A stretch of DNA of 64,000 nt from Halogranum amylolyticum (GCF_900110465.1 NZ_FODV01000004.1:334108-398107); one strand, 5' to 3'. Counted from the stretch's first letter, positions 27,008 to 36,617 are shown. The notes: a model not told the origin generated them from the letters alone. A program made the numbers and translations.

Positions 27008-27811
27008 ATGACTGACGGGACAGATCGAGCAACGGTCGCTGAACGCGCTGCCGCGAGCGGTGCCGACGTCGCGGCGGCGGCGTTCCGCCAGGGGATCGCC
27101 GTGGAGACGAAGGAGGGGAAGACCGACGTCGTCACGCAGGCCGACAGAGACACACAGGCACGCGTCATCGAGGTCATCGCGGAGTCGTTTCCCGACGACG
27201 TCGTCGTCGGCGAGGAGGCCGACGCCCGCAAGACCGTCCCGAACGAGGGTCACTCCTGGGTGGTCGACCCCATCGACGGGACGAACAACTTCGTCCGGAA
27301 CATCCGCGTCTGGACCACCTCCGTCGCCGCCGTCGACGACGGGGAACCGGTCGCCGCGGCCAACGTCCTCCCCGCCTGCGACGACGCGTACACGGCCGAC
27401 GCCGAGGGGACCTACCGCAACGGGACGCCCGTCTCCGTGAGCGACGTCTCCGACCCTCGGCGGGCGACCGTCGCCCCGACGTTCTGGTGGGACTTCGACC
27501 ACCGTGCGGAGTACGCCGCCGCGACGCGGGGGATCGTCGAACGGTTCGGCGACCTCCGGCGGTTCGGATCAGCGCAGGTGACGCTGTCGATGGTCGCCTC
27601 GGGGGCGCTCGAAGGGACGATCACGAACGAGCGGGCCAACCCGTGGGACACCGTCGCGGGCGTCTACATGGTCCGACAGGCCGGCGGCACCGTCACCGAC
27701 CTCGAGGGCGACCGCTGGCGACACGACTCGACGGGACTCGTCGCCTCGAACGGCGCGGTCCACGACGAGGTGTTGGCGGCCGCCCAAGCGATCGAAGGGT
27801 CGGACGACTGA
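27008..27811 (+). CDS. inositol monophosphatase/archaeal fructose-1,6-bisphosphatase-family enzyme
   Basis: This 267-residue metal-dependent sugar phosphatase has the family motifs in order: Glu-Glu in VVVGEEADA, the Mg-binding WVVDPIDGTNNFVRN, and the C-terminal PWDTVAGVYMVRQAGG. Archaeal members hydrolyse inositol phosphates and often fructose-1,6-bisphosphate, so the exact substrate is open. It has a clear promoter upstream. An Lrp-type regulator follows 60 bases later on the same strand and might be cotranscribed. Confidence 0.92.
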   Translation: MTDGTDRATVAERAAASGADVAAAAFRQGIAVETKEGKTDVVTQADRDTQARVIEVIAESFPDDVVVGEEADARKTVPNEGHSWVVDPIDGTNNFVRNIRVWTTSVAAVDDGEPVAAANVLPACDDAYTADAEGTYRNGTPVSVSDVSDPRRATVAPTFWWDFDHRAEYAAATRGIVERFGDLRRFGSAQVTLSMVASGALEGTITNERANPWDTVAGVYMVRQAGGTVTDLEGDRWRHDSTGLVASNGAVHDEVLAAAQAIEGSDD

Positions 27812-27871
27812 GCGACAGAGAGCGACTGCGGCATCCGCAAGGGCAAAGTCGTCACTCGGACTTCCTCCGAT

Positions 27872-28321
27872 ATGGAACTCGACGACACCGACCGGGCGAT
27901 CCTTCGGATCCTCCAGGAAGACGCACGTACACCGTTCAGCGAGATCGCCCGTCGGATCGAGATGTCGAGTGCGACAGTCCACGACCGGGTCGGTCGGATG
28001 GAGGAGGCGGGCGTCATCGAGGGGTACCACGCGACGGTCGATCCGAAGGCGGTCGGCTACGGCACGTCAGCACTGGTCGGACTGACGGTCGAACAGGGTC
28101 ACGAGGAGGAGACGCTCGAACAGCTCCGCGAACTCGAGGGCGTCCAAGAGGTCCATCTCACCACCGGCGAGTGGGACGTCGTCCTGCGGGTGTACGCCCA
28201 CGACACCGACGACCTCAGGAAGCTGATGTTCGAGCACATCGCGGCGATGGACGGGTTCTCCCGGTCGCAGACGATGGTCATCCTCGGCACCTACTACGAC
28301 GACGAACGCCTCCCGCTGTAG
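27872..28321 (+). CDS. Lrp/AsnC family transcriptional regulator
   Basis: This 149-residue protein has an N-terminal winged helix (ILQEDARTPFSEIARRIEMS with recognition helix SSATVHDRVGRME). A RAM/AsnC effector domain follows (VHLTTGEWDVVLRVYAHD). Length is standard. Such regulators sense amino acids or related ligands and form octamers. The target is unknown; neighbours are the phosphatase upstream and a DUF63 gene downstream. Confidence 0.92.
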   Translation: MELDDTDRAILRILQEDARTPFSEIARRIEMSSATVHDRVGRMEEAGVIEGYHATVDPKAVGYGTSALVGLTVEQGHEEETLEQLRELEGVQEVHLTTGEWDVVLRVYAHDTDDLRKLMFEHIAAMDGFSRSQTMVILGTYYDDERLPL

Positions 28322-28429
28322 TGGGCGACTGGAGTGCGCGTCGCGTGAGATGTGCAAACACGTCGACGCCGTGGCGTCGAGACGCACGAGACCGGAACCC
28401 TCAACTCCGGGCGCGTCACCTGTTGCGAT

Positions 28430-29566
28430 ATGGCTACGGTTAGCGAACGCCTCGGCGTCGACCCCGAGCGACTGTGGGGCGGGACGGTCCTCGCGCTGCT
28501 GGTCGGACTCGTCGGTGGCTCTCTGCTTCTTCCTCGTATCGTCTACGACAACTTCATCTGGCACTACTTCTGGGGGCCGGTGCAGGCCGACGCCAACTCG
28601 GCGGTCTGCGCCGTCCGAGAGGGTGGGACGACCCAGTATCTGTCGAGTTCGAGCGCGTGTGCCGCCGCGCCGGAACCGGTCGCCTACCCCGGCTACACGC
28701 TCGTCTCGGAGGTCGGCTACATCGTCGTCCTGCTGCTCGCGCTGATCGGCATAGTCTTCCTGCTCCGTCGACTCGACATCGGCACGGACAGAGAGTTCTT
28801 CTTCGCGCTGTTCCCGTTCATGCTGTTCGGGGGTGCCCTCCGCGTCGTCGAGGACGCCAATGACGCGCCCGGTGCCGAGACGCTCATCACCTACCCGCTG
28901 AACACGCTCGTCATCAGTCCGGTCATCTACGTCACCGTCTTCGCAATCACCCTCGGGGCCGTCGTCGCTAGCGTCGCACTTGATCGGAACGGCGTCATCG
29001 ACGACTACGCGAAACTGTTGTTCGCCTTCGGGACCGTCGCCCTCCTGGCCACGCTCGGCTACCTCGTCGCGCTCGCCGCGACCGGTTCGAAAGGCGTCAC
29101 CTTCTACCCGCAGGTCGTCACGGTCATCCTCCTCGGTGCGACGCTCTCTGCGGCGGCGACGTGGTGGCTCATCGAGCGGTTCGCACCCGAGATCAACCGG
29201 GGGACGGGCCGGATCGGCTTCGTCATCATCTGGGGGCACGCCGTCGACGGCGTCGCCAACGTGATCGGTCTCGACTTCATGACGGCGCTCGGCGCGGGAC
29301 GGAACCTCGTCCCGAAACACCCCGTCAACCAGGCGATCGTCGACTTCACGGCCGCGACGCTCCCGCCGTCGATACTGGCGGTCACGGGCGACGCGTGGCC
29401 GTTCCTCCTCGTGAAACTCCTCGCGGCGACGTTCGTCGTCTGGGTGTTCGAAGAGGAGATCTTCGAGGAGAGCCCTCGCTACACGATGTTGCTCCTCATC
29501 GCGATCCTGGCGGTCGGACTCGGTCCCGGGACGCGTGACATGCTACGCGCGACGTTCGGGGTCTGA
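28430..29566 (+). CDS. DUF63 family integral membrane protein
   Basis: This 378-residue archaeal membrane protein has about eight helices. The start is the ATG at 28430 after a shadow extension. Family-typical segments include [17 protein letters not shown] near the N-terminus, [20 protein letters not shown], and [18 protein letters not shown], whose buried polar and His/Asp residues suggest a substrate site. Function is unknown. It follows the Lrp gene by about 110 bases. Confidence 0.88.
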   Translation: MATVSERLGVDPERLWGGTVLALLVGLVGGSLLLPRIVYDNFIWHYFWGPVQADANSAVCAVREGGTTQYLSSSSACAAAPEPVAYPGYTLVSEVGYIVVLLLALIGIVFLLRRLDIGTDREFFFALFPFMLFGGALRVVEDANDAPGAETLITYPLNTLVISPVIYVTVFAITLGAVVASVALDRNGVIDDYAKLLFAFGTVALLATLGYLVALAATGSKGVTFYPQVVTVILLGATLSAAATWWLIERFAPEINRGTGRIGFVIIWGHAVDGVANVIGLDFMTALGAGRNLVPKHPVNQAIVDFTAATLPPSILAVTGDAWPFLLVKLLAATFVVWVFEEEIFEESPRYTMLLLIAILAVGLGPGTRDMLRATFGV

Positions 29567-29655
29567 GCGACCGACCGGACCGACCATACGACCCCGGCGT
29601 CGGCTACGCATCCGGCGAAGAAACGCCTTTGTTCACCCCTCGTGTCCCGAAAGGT

Positions 29656-30039
29656 ATGAGAGACCAAGTCGACGCACTCATCGACACCCTTCAGCAGGAA
29701 CTCGGAGCGGACCTTCGAGGAGTCTTCTGGGGCGACCTCGCCGCAAAGAACTACGCCGTCGCGTACCTCCACGACGACGTCAGAGCGGAGTTCGACTCGA
29801 CGACGGTCGCCGAGTTGGTAGACGTCCTCGTCGACGAACAGTTACGCACACACGGGTTCAACGAGTTGACACACCTGCTGGGAGAACTCGACGTGACGGT
29901 TCGCGTCTTCGAGGAGTCGACACAGTTGCTGGCGTGGGACCCCCGCAGCGAGCGTGGCGTGTTCGTCGCCACCACGGCAGACGAGACGGCTCTCCCACCG
30001 GTGATTCGCGCGCTTCGGGACCTCGACTTCTCCAGTTAG
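29656..30039 (+). CDS. haloarchaeal protein of unknown function
   Basis: This 127-residue acidic soluble protein starts MRDQVDALIDTLQQELGADL. An upstream TTG at 29629 is possible, but the ATG has better context. No motif was recognised; the composition suggests an alpha/beta fold. It overlaps the 3' end of the convergent YcaO gene by 4 bases. Confidence 0.65.
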   Translation: MRDQVDALIDTLQQELGADLRGVFWGDLAAKNYAVAYLHDDVRAEFDSTTVAELVDVLVDEQLRTHGFNELTHLLGELDVTVRVFEESTQLLAWDPRSERGVFVATTADETALPPVIRALRDLDFSS

Positions 30040-31751
30040 GGGTACGGGTGGTACGGCCGGTCGAGTCGTGGGTCGAACCCCATCGACTCGGGGACCGTCC
30101 GGGCGCGATCGCCGAAGAACGGATCGCCCGTGAACAGCGGCTGTGCCTGCGGACTCAGCACGCGCACCGCTTCGAACCCGAGCTCGGCGACGTCCCGCGG
30201 AGTGAGTCGAGCGGCGTACGCGTCGAGCCCGGCGTCGGCAACGCGGTCGACGACCGCCCGGAGTTCGGCCGTGCCGGATAACGCCTCGCCGACCTCGCCG
30301 ACGTCGGCCGCCCGCAGCGTCGTCCCGACGTCGACGAACCGCCGGGCGGCCGCCGGGAAGTCGGCGTACTCGCCGATGGCTCCCTCCTCGGCGGCCGCCC
30401 GCTCGGCACCCATCGATCGCAGTTCCATCCAGTTCTGGAGCGCCTCCGCGAGCGCGGAGCGGGCGGCCACCGTCGCGTCGAGGTCGGCACCCGACCCCAT
30501 CGCGAACTGCGGCCACTCGTCGTCGCGGTGGACGGCGACGGCGACGACCGGCACGTCGACGTCCTGTGTCACGAGCAGCGGCGTCACAGTCAGGTTCTCC
30601 GCCCGTGCGCGACCGACCAGTTCGTCGAAGACGTCGTCGTCGTCGACGGCGAGTCCGAGCGGGTCGAACGTCGAGTACCACGCGAGCATCGTCGCGTCGC
30701 GTTCGACCACCTCGTACAGTCCCGAGAGCACCGCCTCGACCGTCGAGTTCCCCAGGCCGAGACCGGTCGTGATTGGCGGCTTCGAACGGGTCGACTCCTC
30801 ACCCGGCGGCGGGAACTGGACATACTCCGCTGGCAGCAGCGCCTCCTCGTCCGTCGCGAGGTCGACCCCCTCGACCCACTGCGTCGGCGTCTCGGGGTCG
30901 GGGACGCCGAACCCGTCGGGGCGGACGAACCGCCGCGGCGACACCGCCCGTGCGAGGTTCGCCTCGGGTGCCGTGGTGAACTGCCGCGCCCGGTAGACGC
31001 CCGCGCTGTAGCGCTCGAGTCCCTCGCCGAGCGCCTTCATGAACGCGCGGTCCCAGTCGGGGTCGACGCCGGCGGCGAACTCGGCGGCGCGCGCGTCGCT
31101 GAACACCGAAGTGTCCGCGGTCTGTGCGAGATAGTAGGGAACCGGGAACGACTCGCGCTCGCCGACCTGTCGGACGAGACCGAGTCGCTCGTCGAGTCCG
31201 CGCTCGGCCCGGGCGAGCGAGTCGTCGACGTCGACGTCCCGGTGTGCGAGCTGCAGCGCCCGCTCGGGGGCGTCACCGCAGTCACAGCCCGGGACGGGGA
31301 GGAACTCCCGCTCGGGACCGGGCACCTCGACGACGGTCCCACCGAGCGGGTCGCCGGAGAGGAGTCGGATCGCACGGCGACCCGCGACCGCACCGGCGAG
31401 ACGGACCGCGCTCCGGTCGCCGCGCGGACGGTCGGCGGCCGCCTCGAGGTTCGAGGCGACTCGTGCGCGGAGACAGCGGTAACAGCCCGATTCGGCGGTG
31501 AACGCCGACACGCCCGCGTCGACGCCGTCGATCGGATGGCCGCCGAGGCCACCGACTTCGACGGCGACCCAGCGGTCCGCGTGCTCGTTCGCCTGCGCGA
31601 ACCGCTCGGCACCTGCCGTCGCGACGACGACGCCGAGGTCGACGTCGTCGAGGTCGGCGACTGCTGTCTCCGCGACCGAGGCGTCGATGTCGGCGAACGC
31701 TGCCCGGGCCGCCTCCGCGGCCGGGCCGCTTCCGACGAGGCCGATGTGCAT
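30036..31751 (-). CDS. YcaO-domain protein with N-terminal ThiF-like region
   Basis: This 571-residue protein has an N-terminal part (about 1-190) resembling a degenerate E1/ThiF-like domain (IGLVGSGPAAEAARAAF) with CYRCLRARV and CDCGD, a possible zinc site. The C-terminal two-thirds is a YcaO domain with its ATP-binding motifs: ALGEGLERYSAGVYRARQ, SGLYEVVERDATMLAWY and ALAEALQNWMEL. The protein ends in RPYHPYP, a proline-rich tail like that of azoline-forming YcaOs. YcaO enzymes use ATP to make thiazoline/oxazoline or thioamide groups in peptides. No precursor peptide or dehydrogenase gene is evident nearby, so the substrate is unknown. Confidence 0.85.
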   Translation of the reverse strand: MHIGLVGSGPAAEAARAAFADIDASVAETAVADLDDVDLGVVVATAGAERFAQANEHADRWVAVEVGGLGGHPIDGVDAGVSAFTAESGCYRCLRARVASNLEAAADRPRGDRSAVRLAGAVAGRRAIRLLSGDPLGGTVVEVPGPEREFLPVPGCDCGDAPERALQLAHRDVDVDDSLARAERGLDERLGLVRQVGERESFPVPYYLAQTADTSVFSDARAAEFAAGVDPDWDRAFMKALGEGLERYSAGVYRARQFTTAPEANLARAVSPRRFVRPDGFGVPDPETPTQWVEGVDLATDEEALLPAEYVQFPPPGEESTRSKPPITTGLGLGNSTVEAVLSGLYEVVERDATMLAWYSTFDPLGLAVDDDDVFDELVGRARAENLTVTPLLVTQDVDVPVVAVAVHRDDEWPQFAMGSGADLDATVAARSALAEALQNWMELRSMGAERAAAEEGAIGEYADFPAAARRFVDVGTTLRAADVGEVGEALSGTAELRAVVDRVADAGLDAYAARLTPRDVAELGFEAVRVLSPQAQPLFTGDPFFGDRARTVPESMGFDPRLDRPYHPYP

Positions 31752-31864
31752 GGACGCGTGGTCGGCCGAGAGGGAGAAAAATCGTCGGGTGTTGCGACGA
31801 CCGCCGCCCGTGGACAGCGACGAGGCTGTGACTCGACGACGGAAAATACGGAGAGGTGAGACGA

Positions 31865-32683
31865 CTAGTTCAGCAGGCTCTGGGCGACGCCGGCGAGCTG
31901 GTCGGTGTTTGCGTCACGCAGTCGGTCGTCGCCGAGTTTGAGGCGGAGCCGCGGGCGACCGACGTCGATCGGGACTTTCTCGGTGTCGATGAGGCCCATA
32001 TCCTCGAGTTTGGTCTTCGTCCGCGAGAACGTCGCCTTGCTCGCGATGCCGACGTCCTCGCCCCACTTCGAGATGTCGTAGAGCAGGACGTCGTTCTTGG
32101 CCGCGACGAGCAGGCTGATGGTGACCTCGTCCAGCCCGTTGCCGTCGCCACGGGCCGTCTCGAGCGAGGCGAGCACGTGGCTGAAGTCCGACTCCGTCTC
32201 GTCGCCGATCTCCGAGCGGAGCGTGTCGCGGACGCGCGAGATGGCCGGCGTGCGGAGTTTGAAGTCGGGCGACGACTCGAAGAGTGCGCCGTACGTCTCG
32301 GACGCGCTGTCGACGAACGAAGCCTCGTCGGTCGTCAACGCCGCGACGTGGTCGCCGGCGCGGACGAGCGCCATCACGGCGTCGGCGGTGATGAGAAGCG
32401 CGTTGTCCGCACTCTCGTCGGTCGTGCGCATCGACAGGACGCCCGCGTCGATCAGGTCGGCGGCGTTGCTGGCGACGATGAAGTCGTCCATCACGTCTTT
32501 CAGGATCGCCTCTTCGGCGACGAGACGGATCGTCGGGAGATCGCCGTCGAACCGCGTCGCGACGTCTACGAGCTCCTCGATGGTGTCGGCCGAGGGGTCG
32601 ACGATGAGGAGATCGTCGTCCGCGTCCGCGAGGACGGCCTGGATGATATCCTCGATTTGGTTCTCTAGTAAATTCGAGCTCAT
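31865..32683 (-). CDS. tbsP: TbsP-family transcriptional regulator
   Basis: This 272-residue haloarchaeal regulator (formerly DUF5821) has an N-terminal alpha/beta domain resembling a Rossmann-like sensor and a C-terminal winged helix (ISKWGEDVGIASKATFSRTK, then KLEDMGLIDTEKVPI). In Haloferax volcanii TbsP works with TrmB on gluconeogenic and glycolytic genes. The strong minus-strand TATA at 32712-32723 is about 30 bases from the ATG, so the mRNA should be leaderless. The gene is monocistronic here. Confidence 0.85.
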   Translation of the reverse strand: MSSNLLENQIEDIIQAVLADADDDLLIVDPSADTIEELVDVATRFDGDLPTIRLVAEEAILKDVMDDFIVASNAADLIDAGVLSMRTTDESADNALLITADAVMALVRAGDHVAALTTDEASFVDSASETYGALFESSPDFKLRTPAISRVRDTLRSEIGDETESDFSHVLASLETARGDGNGLDEVTISLLVAAKNDVLLYDISKWGEDVGIASKATFSRTKTKLEDMGLIDTEKVPIDVGRPRLRLKLGDDRLRDANTDQLAGVAQSLLN

Positions 32684-32711
32684 TGTTCTACGGTCATAAT
32701 GGTATCAGAGC

Positions 32712-32723
32712 TATTTAATATTA
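32712..32723 (-). promoter_or_regulatory. TATA box of tbsP
   Basis: TAATATTAAATA on the minus strand, 29-40 bases upstream of the tbsP ATG, is the clearest TATA element in this stretch. Confidence 0.65.
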
Positions 32724-32867
32724 ACGCAGAAGGATTGGAGGAAGATCGACGTTTCGGGTGTTCAGCGGCCAGAGACGGGCGACGAGGCTCTGATCATTCT
32801 CCAGACAGTTCAATTTTCTATTATGTTGGGTAAGAATTATATTCGGAGCGTTCACACCAGAGCACGT

Positions 32868-33056
32868 ATGGAACAAACTCCCATGGTCCACGCGAAGAGA
32901 GTATCCGATGTGACGTCGGTCGTCGCGAACCATCCACGAGTCGTCTTCGCCGTGGCGTTTCTCGTGGTAGCCCTCTGCTTCCAAGGGACGGTCAGCGCCG
33001 AGACCGTGACGCTCGTCGAACCGACTGCGGGACACGGGGCGTCAACCGGACCGTGA
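32868..33056 (+). CDS. small membrane or exported protein
   Basis: This 62-residue protein has a charged N-terminus, then one hydrophobic helix (FAVAFLVVALCF) and a short tail ending GASTGP. Its helix and SAE-like boundary could be an uncleaved anchor or a signal peptide. The shape recalls short haloarchaeal proteins of the DUF7503 type, but this is uncertain. TATA-like ATTATATT at 32836-32843 is about 30 bases before the ATG, which supports this start. The gene is followed directly by a hairpin. Confidence 0.6.
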   Translation: MEQTPMVHAKRVSDVTSVVANHPRVVFAVAFLVVALCFQGTVSAETVTLVEPTAGHGASTGP

Positions 33057-33093
33057 CATCCTTCCCGTCCTGACGGGCAGGGCTTTCCCCTCG
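33057..33093 (+). repeat. hairpin resembling a haloarchaeal IS200/IS605-type end
   Basis: CCCGTC (33064-33069) pairs with GACGGG (33072-33077), preceded by CATCCTT and followed by CAGGGCTTTCCCCTCG. From memory, this arrangement is common at ends of haloarchaeal IS200/IS605-type elements. No transposase gene is present. It sits immediately after the small membrane protein gene and could serve as its terminator. Confidence 0.5.
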
Positions 33094-33172
33094 ACTCGCC
33101 GTAACACGACCGAGAGCCAACCGCCGAGAGGTCGGCGGCCGACGGGATCACGGAACAGTCGGACGCTTCTTC

Positions 33173-35209
33173 TCACTCAAGTTCGCGACGCAGTTCGTTC
33201 GACCAGTGGATGTCGCCGTCGTACACGACCGGCGTGTCGGCGATGTCGAGAAAGCGGGTGAGCGCCTCCCGGTCGAGTCGGTGGCTGGTGGCGTAGCCGA
33301 TGAGGTGTGACTGGTCGTTTCCGGGGAGGTACGGCTGGTAGTAGCCGCCGTGCGCCGAGGGCGAGAACACCTCGTACGTCAGGTCGAACTGCCCGTCCGG
33401 AGTGTTGGACAGCTCGATCTCCCCGGGGACGTAGTTCTCACTCTGGGTGAGCACGTGAGTGCCGTCGCCGACGACGGTGTAGTCTTTCCCCATCATGATG
33501 CGCCGCCGCGACAGTCGGAGCGCCCGCTCGATGCAGAAGCCGTTCATCAGCAACCGGGCGAACGTCGTCCCGACCCGGGCCGCGTGGCTGTCGAGCACCT
33601 TGTTGAACGTCACCGCGCCGGCGACGCTCCCCTGACGGACGAGTTCGACGCCCTCGTGGAACGAGCCACACGCATTCAGGAAGAACGTCTGGGCGTTCGA
33701 CTCTCGGAGGCTCGACACCGAGAGGTTGCCGTCGCGACACCGGAGACCCGACTCCTCGCAGTGGCCGATGTAGTGGACGAGATCGTGAGACGTCTCGAAC
33801 ACGTCCGCGAGTTCGTCGGTCGAGAGATGCTCCCGGACGGTGATGTCGAGGTCGAGTTCGGTGGCGCGGTGGCGGTAGATGCGCGCCGCCTCAGCGTGTT
33901 CCTCGGCCATCTCGTTGTCGTTGAGCACCGCCACGACCGAGATTGGTTCGGAGGCCCGTCGGCGGTAGTCGAACCGGTTGGAGTACGCGCTCGGTACCGC
34001 CTTGAACACGTCGATCGGCGCACTCGGCGCGAGCCACCCGTGGACGCGGCCGGGGCCGAGGTCGGGTTTGACGAGGTCGACGGAGACGCTCGACTCCTGT
34101 CGCCGGTAGAAGTCGTCGAGCGACCGCGACAGCCGTTCGCTTCCGGAGAGCGGTTCCGACGACGGGAGAAACACGTTCGGCAGGATGGACAGCAGATACG
34201 GGAGCGTCTCGACGTGGTCGAACGTCGGGTCGACGTACATCGACAGATGCCACTCGGGAAACGCCTCGGAGACGCGCTCGAACGGGGCGTCGAGATACGC
34301 GTCGAGGCGGCTCGAGATGGGACGGTCGTACAGCGCCGCCGCGTCGAGCCCGAGCGTCTCGAGATGCCGCGTCTCCGAGAGGTCGGTTCCGTACGGACCG
34401 GCGTTGCGGACCAGACAGTCGAGCATGAACGCGCGCCGCAGGAGCGCGGCACACTCTCTCGGGAACTCCGGCAGTGACGAGAGTTCGCGCGTCCGGTCGG
34501 GCGTCCGCAGCGTCGGCGTCGCCGCCGGTTCGGTCCGGACCGTCGCGCCGAGGTAGTGTGCCAGCGACGACACGGGAAAGAGGTAGTCGAGACGCGGCGG
34601 GAGCGTCAGCTCGACGTCGACGGCCTCGCGGCGTTCCGCGACGACGTCGGGGACGTCCGTCTCGTCGCCGAACTCGACGAGCGGTGGGTGGCCGCGCATC
34701 GTCGGGAACGAGCGGTCGGGCGTCGCCGTCCGGTGGCCCGCGGGGAAGTGCGAGAGCGCCGTGGCGACGCCGGCGGGCGTCCGCGGGACGGTCATCGTCT
34801 CCGGCGGCGACTGCACCCGACTGCGGAAGCCGAGCGTCACCGTCGTCGGTTCGGGAAACGAGATGATTGCCTGTTCGTACCCCGGTTTCTCGAGGCGGGC
34901 GGCCCCGTCGAACCGGACGTAGGTGAGGACGTTGCCGTCGACGCGGACGACGTACTCGTCGGGGGGCAGATCGATCGGTCCGACCTCGCTGCCGAGTTCG
35001 AACGTCGCGTCGCCGTCGAGTCGTTCGGCGACGACGAACACCGGAGGGAATCGGAGGACGGACGTCTCGCCGGCGAGCGTAGTGTCGACCGGTCGCGAGA
35101 GTGCCAGCGACTGCTCGGCGCTCACCCAGTCGTCCGTCTCGACCTCGATGGAGGTTTTGGCGGAGTCGACGGCGCGCACCCCCCTCTCAGTCGAATCGAC
35201 CTCGATCAT
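33173..35209 (-). CDS. CHAT-domain caspase-like cysteine protease
   Basis: The product has 678 residues from the ATG at 35209; the frame upstream of it lacks coding character. Residues about 1-200 are beta-rich and of unknown fold, followed by a long helical middle part. Near residues 470-590 the pattern HDLVHYIGHCEE ... TFFLNACGSFHEGVEL is the His/Cys dyad of CHAT/caspase-like proteases (His483, Cys514), and GAVTFNKVLDSHA follows as in the family. About 90 further residues complete the protein. There is no TPR array or signal peptide. CHAT proteins are typically cytosolic triggered proteases; neither partner nor target is known. Confidence 0.75.
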   Translation of the reverse strand: MIEVDSTERGVRAVDSAKTSIEVETDDWVSAEQSLALSRPVDTTLAGETSVLRFPPVFVVAERLDGDATFELGSEVGPIDLPPDEYVVRVDGNVLTYVRFDGAARLEKPGYEQAIISFPEPTTVTLGFRSRVQSPPETMTVPRTPAGVATALSHFPAGHRTATPDRSFPTMRGHPPLVEFGDETDVPDVVAERREAVDVELTLPPRLDYLFPVSSLAHYLGATVRTEPAATPTLRTPDRTRELSSLPEFPRECAALLRRAFMLDCLVRNAGPYGTDLSETRHLETLGLDAAALYDRPISSRLDAYLDAPFERVSEAFPEWHLSMYVDPTFDHVETLPYLLSILPNVFLPSSEPLSGSERLSRSLDDFYRRQESSVSVDLVKPDLGPGRVHGWLAPSAPIDVFKAVPSAYSNRFDYRRRASEPISVVAVLNDNEMAEEHAEAARIYRHRATELDLDITVREHLSTDELADVFETSHDLVHYIGHCEESGLRCRDGNLSVSSLRESNAQTFFLNACGSFHEGVELVRQGSVAGAVTFNKVLDSHAARVGTTFARLLMNGFCIERALRLSRRRIMMGKDYTVVGDGTHVLTQSENYVPGEIELSNTPDGQFDLTYEVFSPSAHGGYYQPYLPGNDQSHLIGYATSHRLDREALTRFLDIADTPVVYDGDIHWSNELRRELE

Positions 35210-35313
35210 GCCCGGTCGTCGAAGTTCTCCCCCGGTGAACGTAAATCTCTGTCGACACGGGAAATCGTGCGCAAAGCACACAGATTCTTGTGCCCCTGTT
35301 ACCGAGAGTCGAT

Positions 35314-36561
35314 ATGGACTACAGTCACGTGCGGGAGGTCGACCCCGCCGTCGCCGACGCACTCGAAGGTGAAGTCGAACGCCAGCGCGACACGCTCGCG
35401 ATGATCGCCTCGGAGAACCACGTCTCGGAGGCGGTGCTCGAGGCGCAGAGTTCGGTGCTCACGAACAAGTACGCCGAGGGTTACCCCGGTGCGCGCTACT
35501 ACGCCGGCTGTCAGTACGCCGACGAGGTCGAGAACCTCGCCATCGACCGCGCGAAAGAGCTCTGGGGCGCAGAGCACGTCAACGTCCAGCCGCACTCCGG
35601 CACGCAGGCCAACATGGGCGTCTACTTCTCCGTGCTCGACGCCGGCGACAAGATCCTCTCGCTCGACCTCACCCACGGCGGCCACCTCAGCCACGGCCAC
35701 CCGGCGAACTTCACCGGCCAACTGTTCGACGTCGAACAGTACCACGTCGACCCCGAGACTGGCTACATCGACTACGAGGAACTGGAGGAGAAGGCCCGCG
35801 AGTTCGAGCCGGACATCATCGTCTCCGGCTACTCGGCGTACCCGCGCGTCGTCGAGTGGGAGACGATTCAGGACGTCGCCGACGACGTCGACGCCTACCA
35901 CCTCGCGGACATCGCCCACATTACGGGGCTCGTCGCCGCGGGCGTCCACCCCTCGCCGGTCGGCGTCGCCGACTTCGTCACCGGCAGCACGCACAAGACC
36001 ATCCGCGCCGGCCGTGGCGGTATCATCATGACCTCCGAGGAGTTCGCCGACGACGTCGACAAGGCGGTGTTCCCCGGCGGGCAGGGTGGCCCCCTCATGC
36101 ACAACATCGCCGGCAAGGCCGTCGGCTTCAAAGAGGCGCTCCAGCCCGAGTTCGAGGAGTACGCCCAGCAGGTCGTCGACAACGCCAAGACGCTCTCGGA
36201 CACCTTCCAGAGCCACGGCCTCAAGGTCGTCTCCGGCGGCACCGACACCCACCTCGTGCTGGTCGACCTCCGCGAGTCGCACCCCGATCTGACCGGCGGC
36301 GACGCCGAGGACGCACTCGACTCGACCGGCATCGTCCTCAACGCCAACACCGTTCCCGGTGAGACGCGTTCGGCGTTCAACCCGAGCGGCATCCGCGCCG
36401 GGACGCCCGGGCTGACCACCCGCGGGTTCGACGAGGACGCGACCGAGGACGTCGGCGACCTCATCTACCGCGTCGTCGACAACCACGACGACACCGACGT
36501 GCTGGCGGAGGTCGCCGAGGACGTCCAGGGCCTCACCGACGAGTTCGGCCTGTACGAGTAG
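35314..36561 (+). CDS. glyA: serine hydroxymethyltransferase
   Basis: This 415-residue PLP enzyme interconverts serine and glycine, loading one-carbon units onto tetrahydrofolate. The PLP-lysine motif TGSTHKTIRAGRGG is present, along with the N-terminal MIASENHVSEAVLEAQSSVL and YAEGYPGARYY. The ATG at 35314 is chosen over a leucine-rich upstream extension. folD, the next folate enzyme, lies about 1.3 kb downstream on the same strand, separated by a lipoprotein and an opposing gene. Confidence 0.97.
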   Translation: MDYSHVREVDPAVADALEGEVERQRDTLAMIASENHVSEAVLEAQSSVLTNKYAEGYPGARYYAGCQYADEVENLAIDRAKELWGAEHVNVQPHSGTQANMGVYFSVLDAGDKILSLDLTHGGHLSHGHPANFTGQLFDVEQYHVDPETGYIDYEELEEKAREFEPDIIVSGYSAYPRVVEWETIQDVADDVDAYHLADIAHITGLVAAGVHPSPVGVADFVTGSTHKTIRAGRGGIIMTSEEFADDVDKAVFPGGQGGPLMHNIAGKAVGFKEALQPEFEEYAQQVVDNAKTLSDTFQSHGLKVVSGGTDTHLVLVDLRESHPDLTGGDAEDALDSTGIVLNANTVPGETRSAFNPSGIRAGTPGLTTRGFDEDATEDVGDLIYRVVDNHDDTDVLAEVAEDVQGLTDEFGLYE

Positions 36562-36617
36562 CGCACGACTCGCCGCCTTACACCCGTTTTTTCTGCGGCT
36601 GCACCGTAGCAGCGGCC

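Noticed and set aside
28067..29320. 417-codon open frame on the minus strand
   Set aside because: Antisense to the Lrp and DUF63 genes, Arg/Asp/Gln-rich low-complexity translation.
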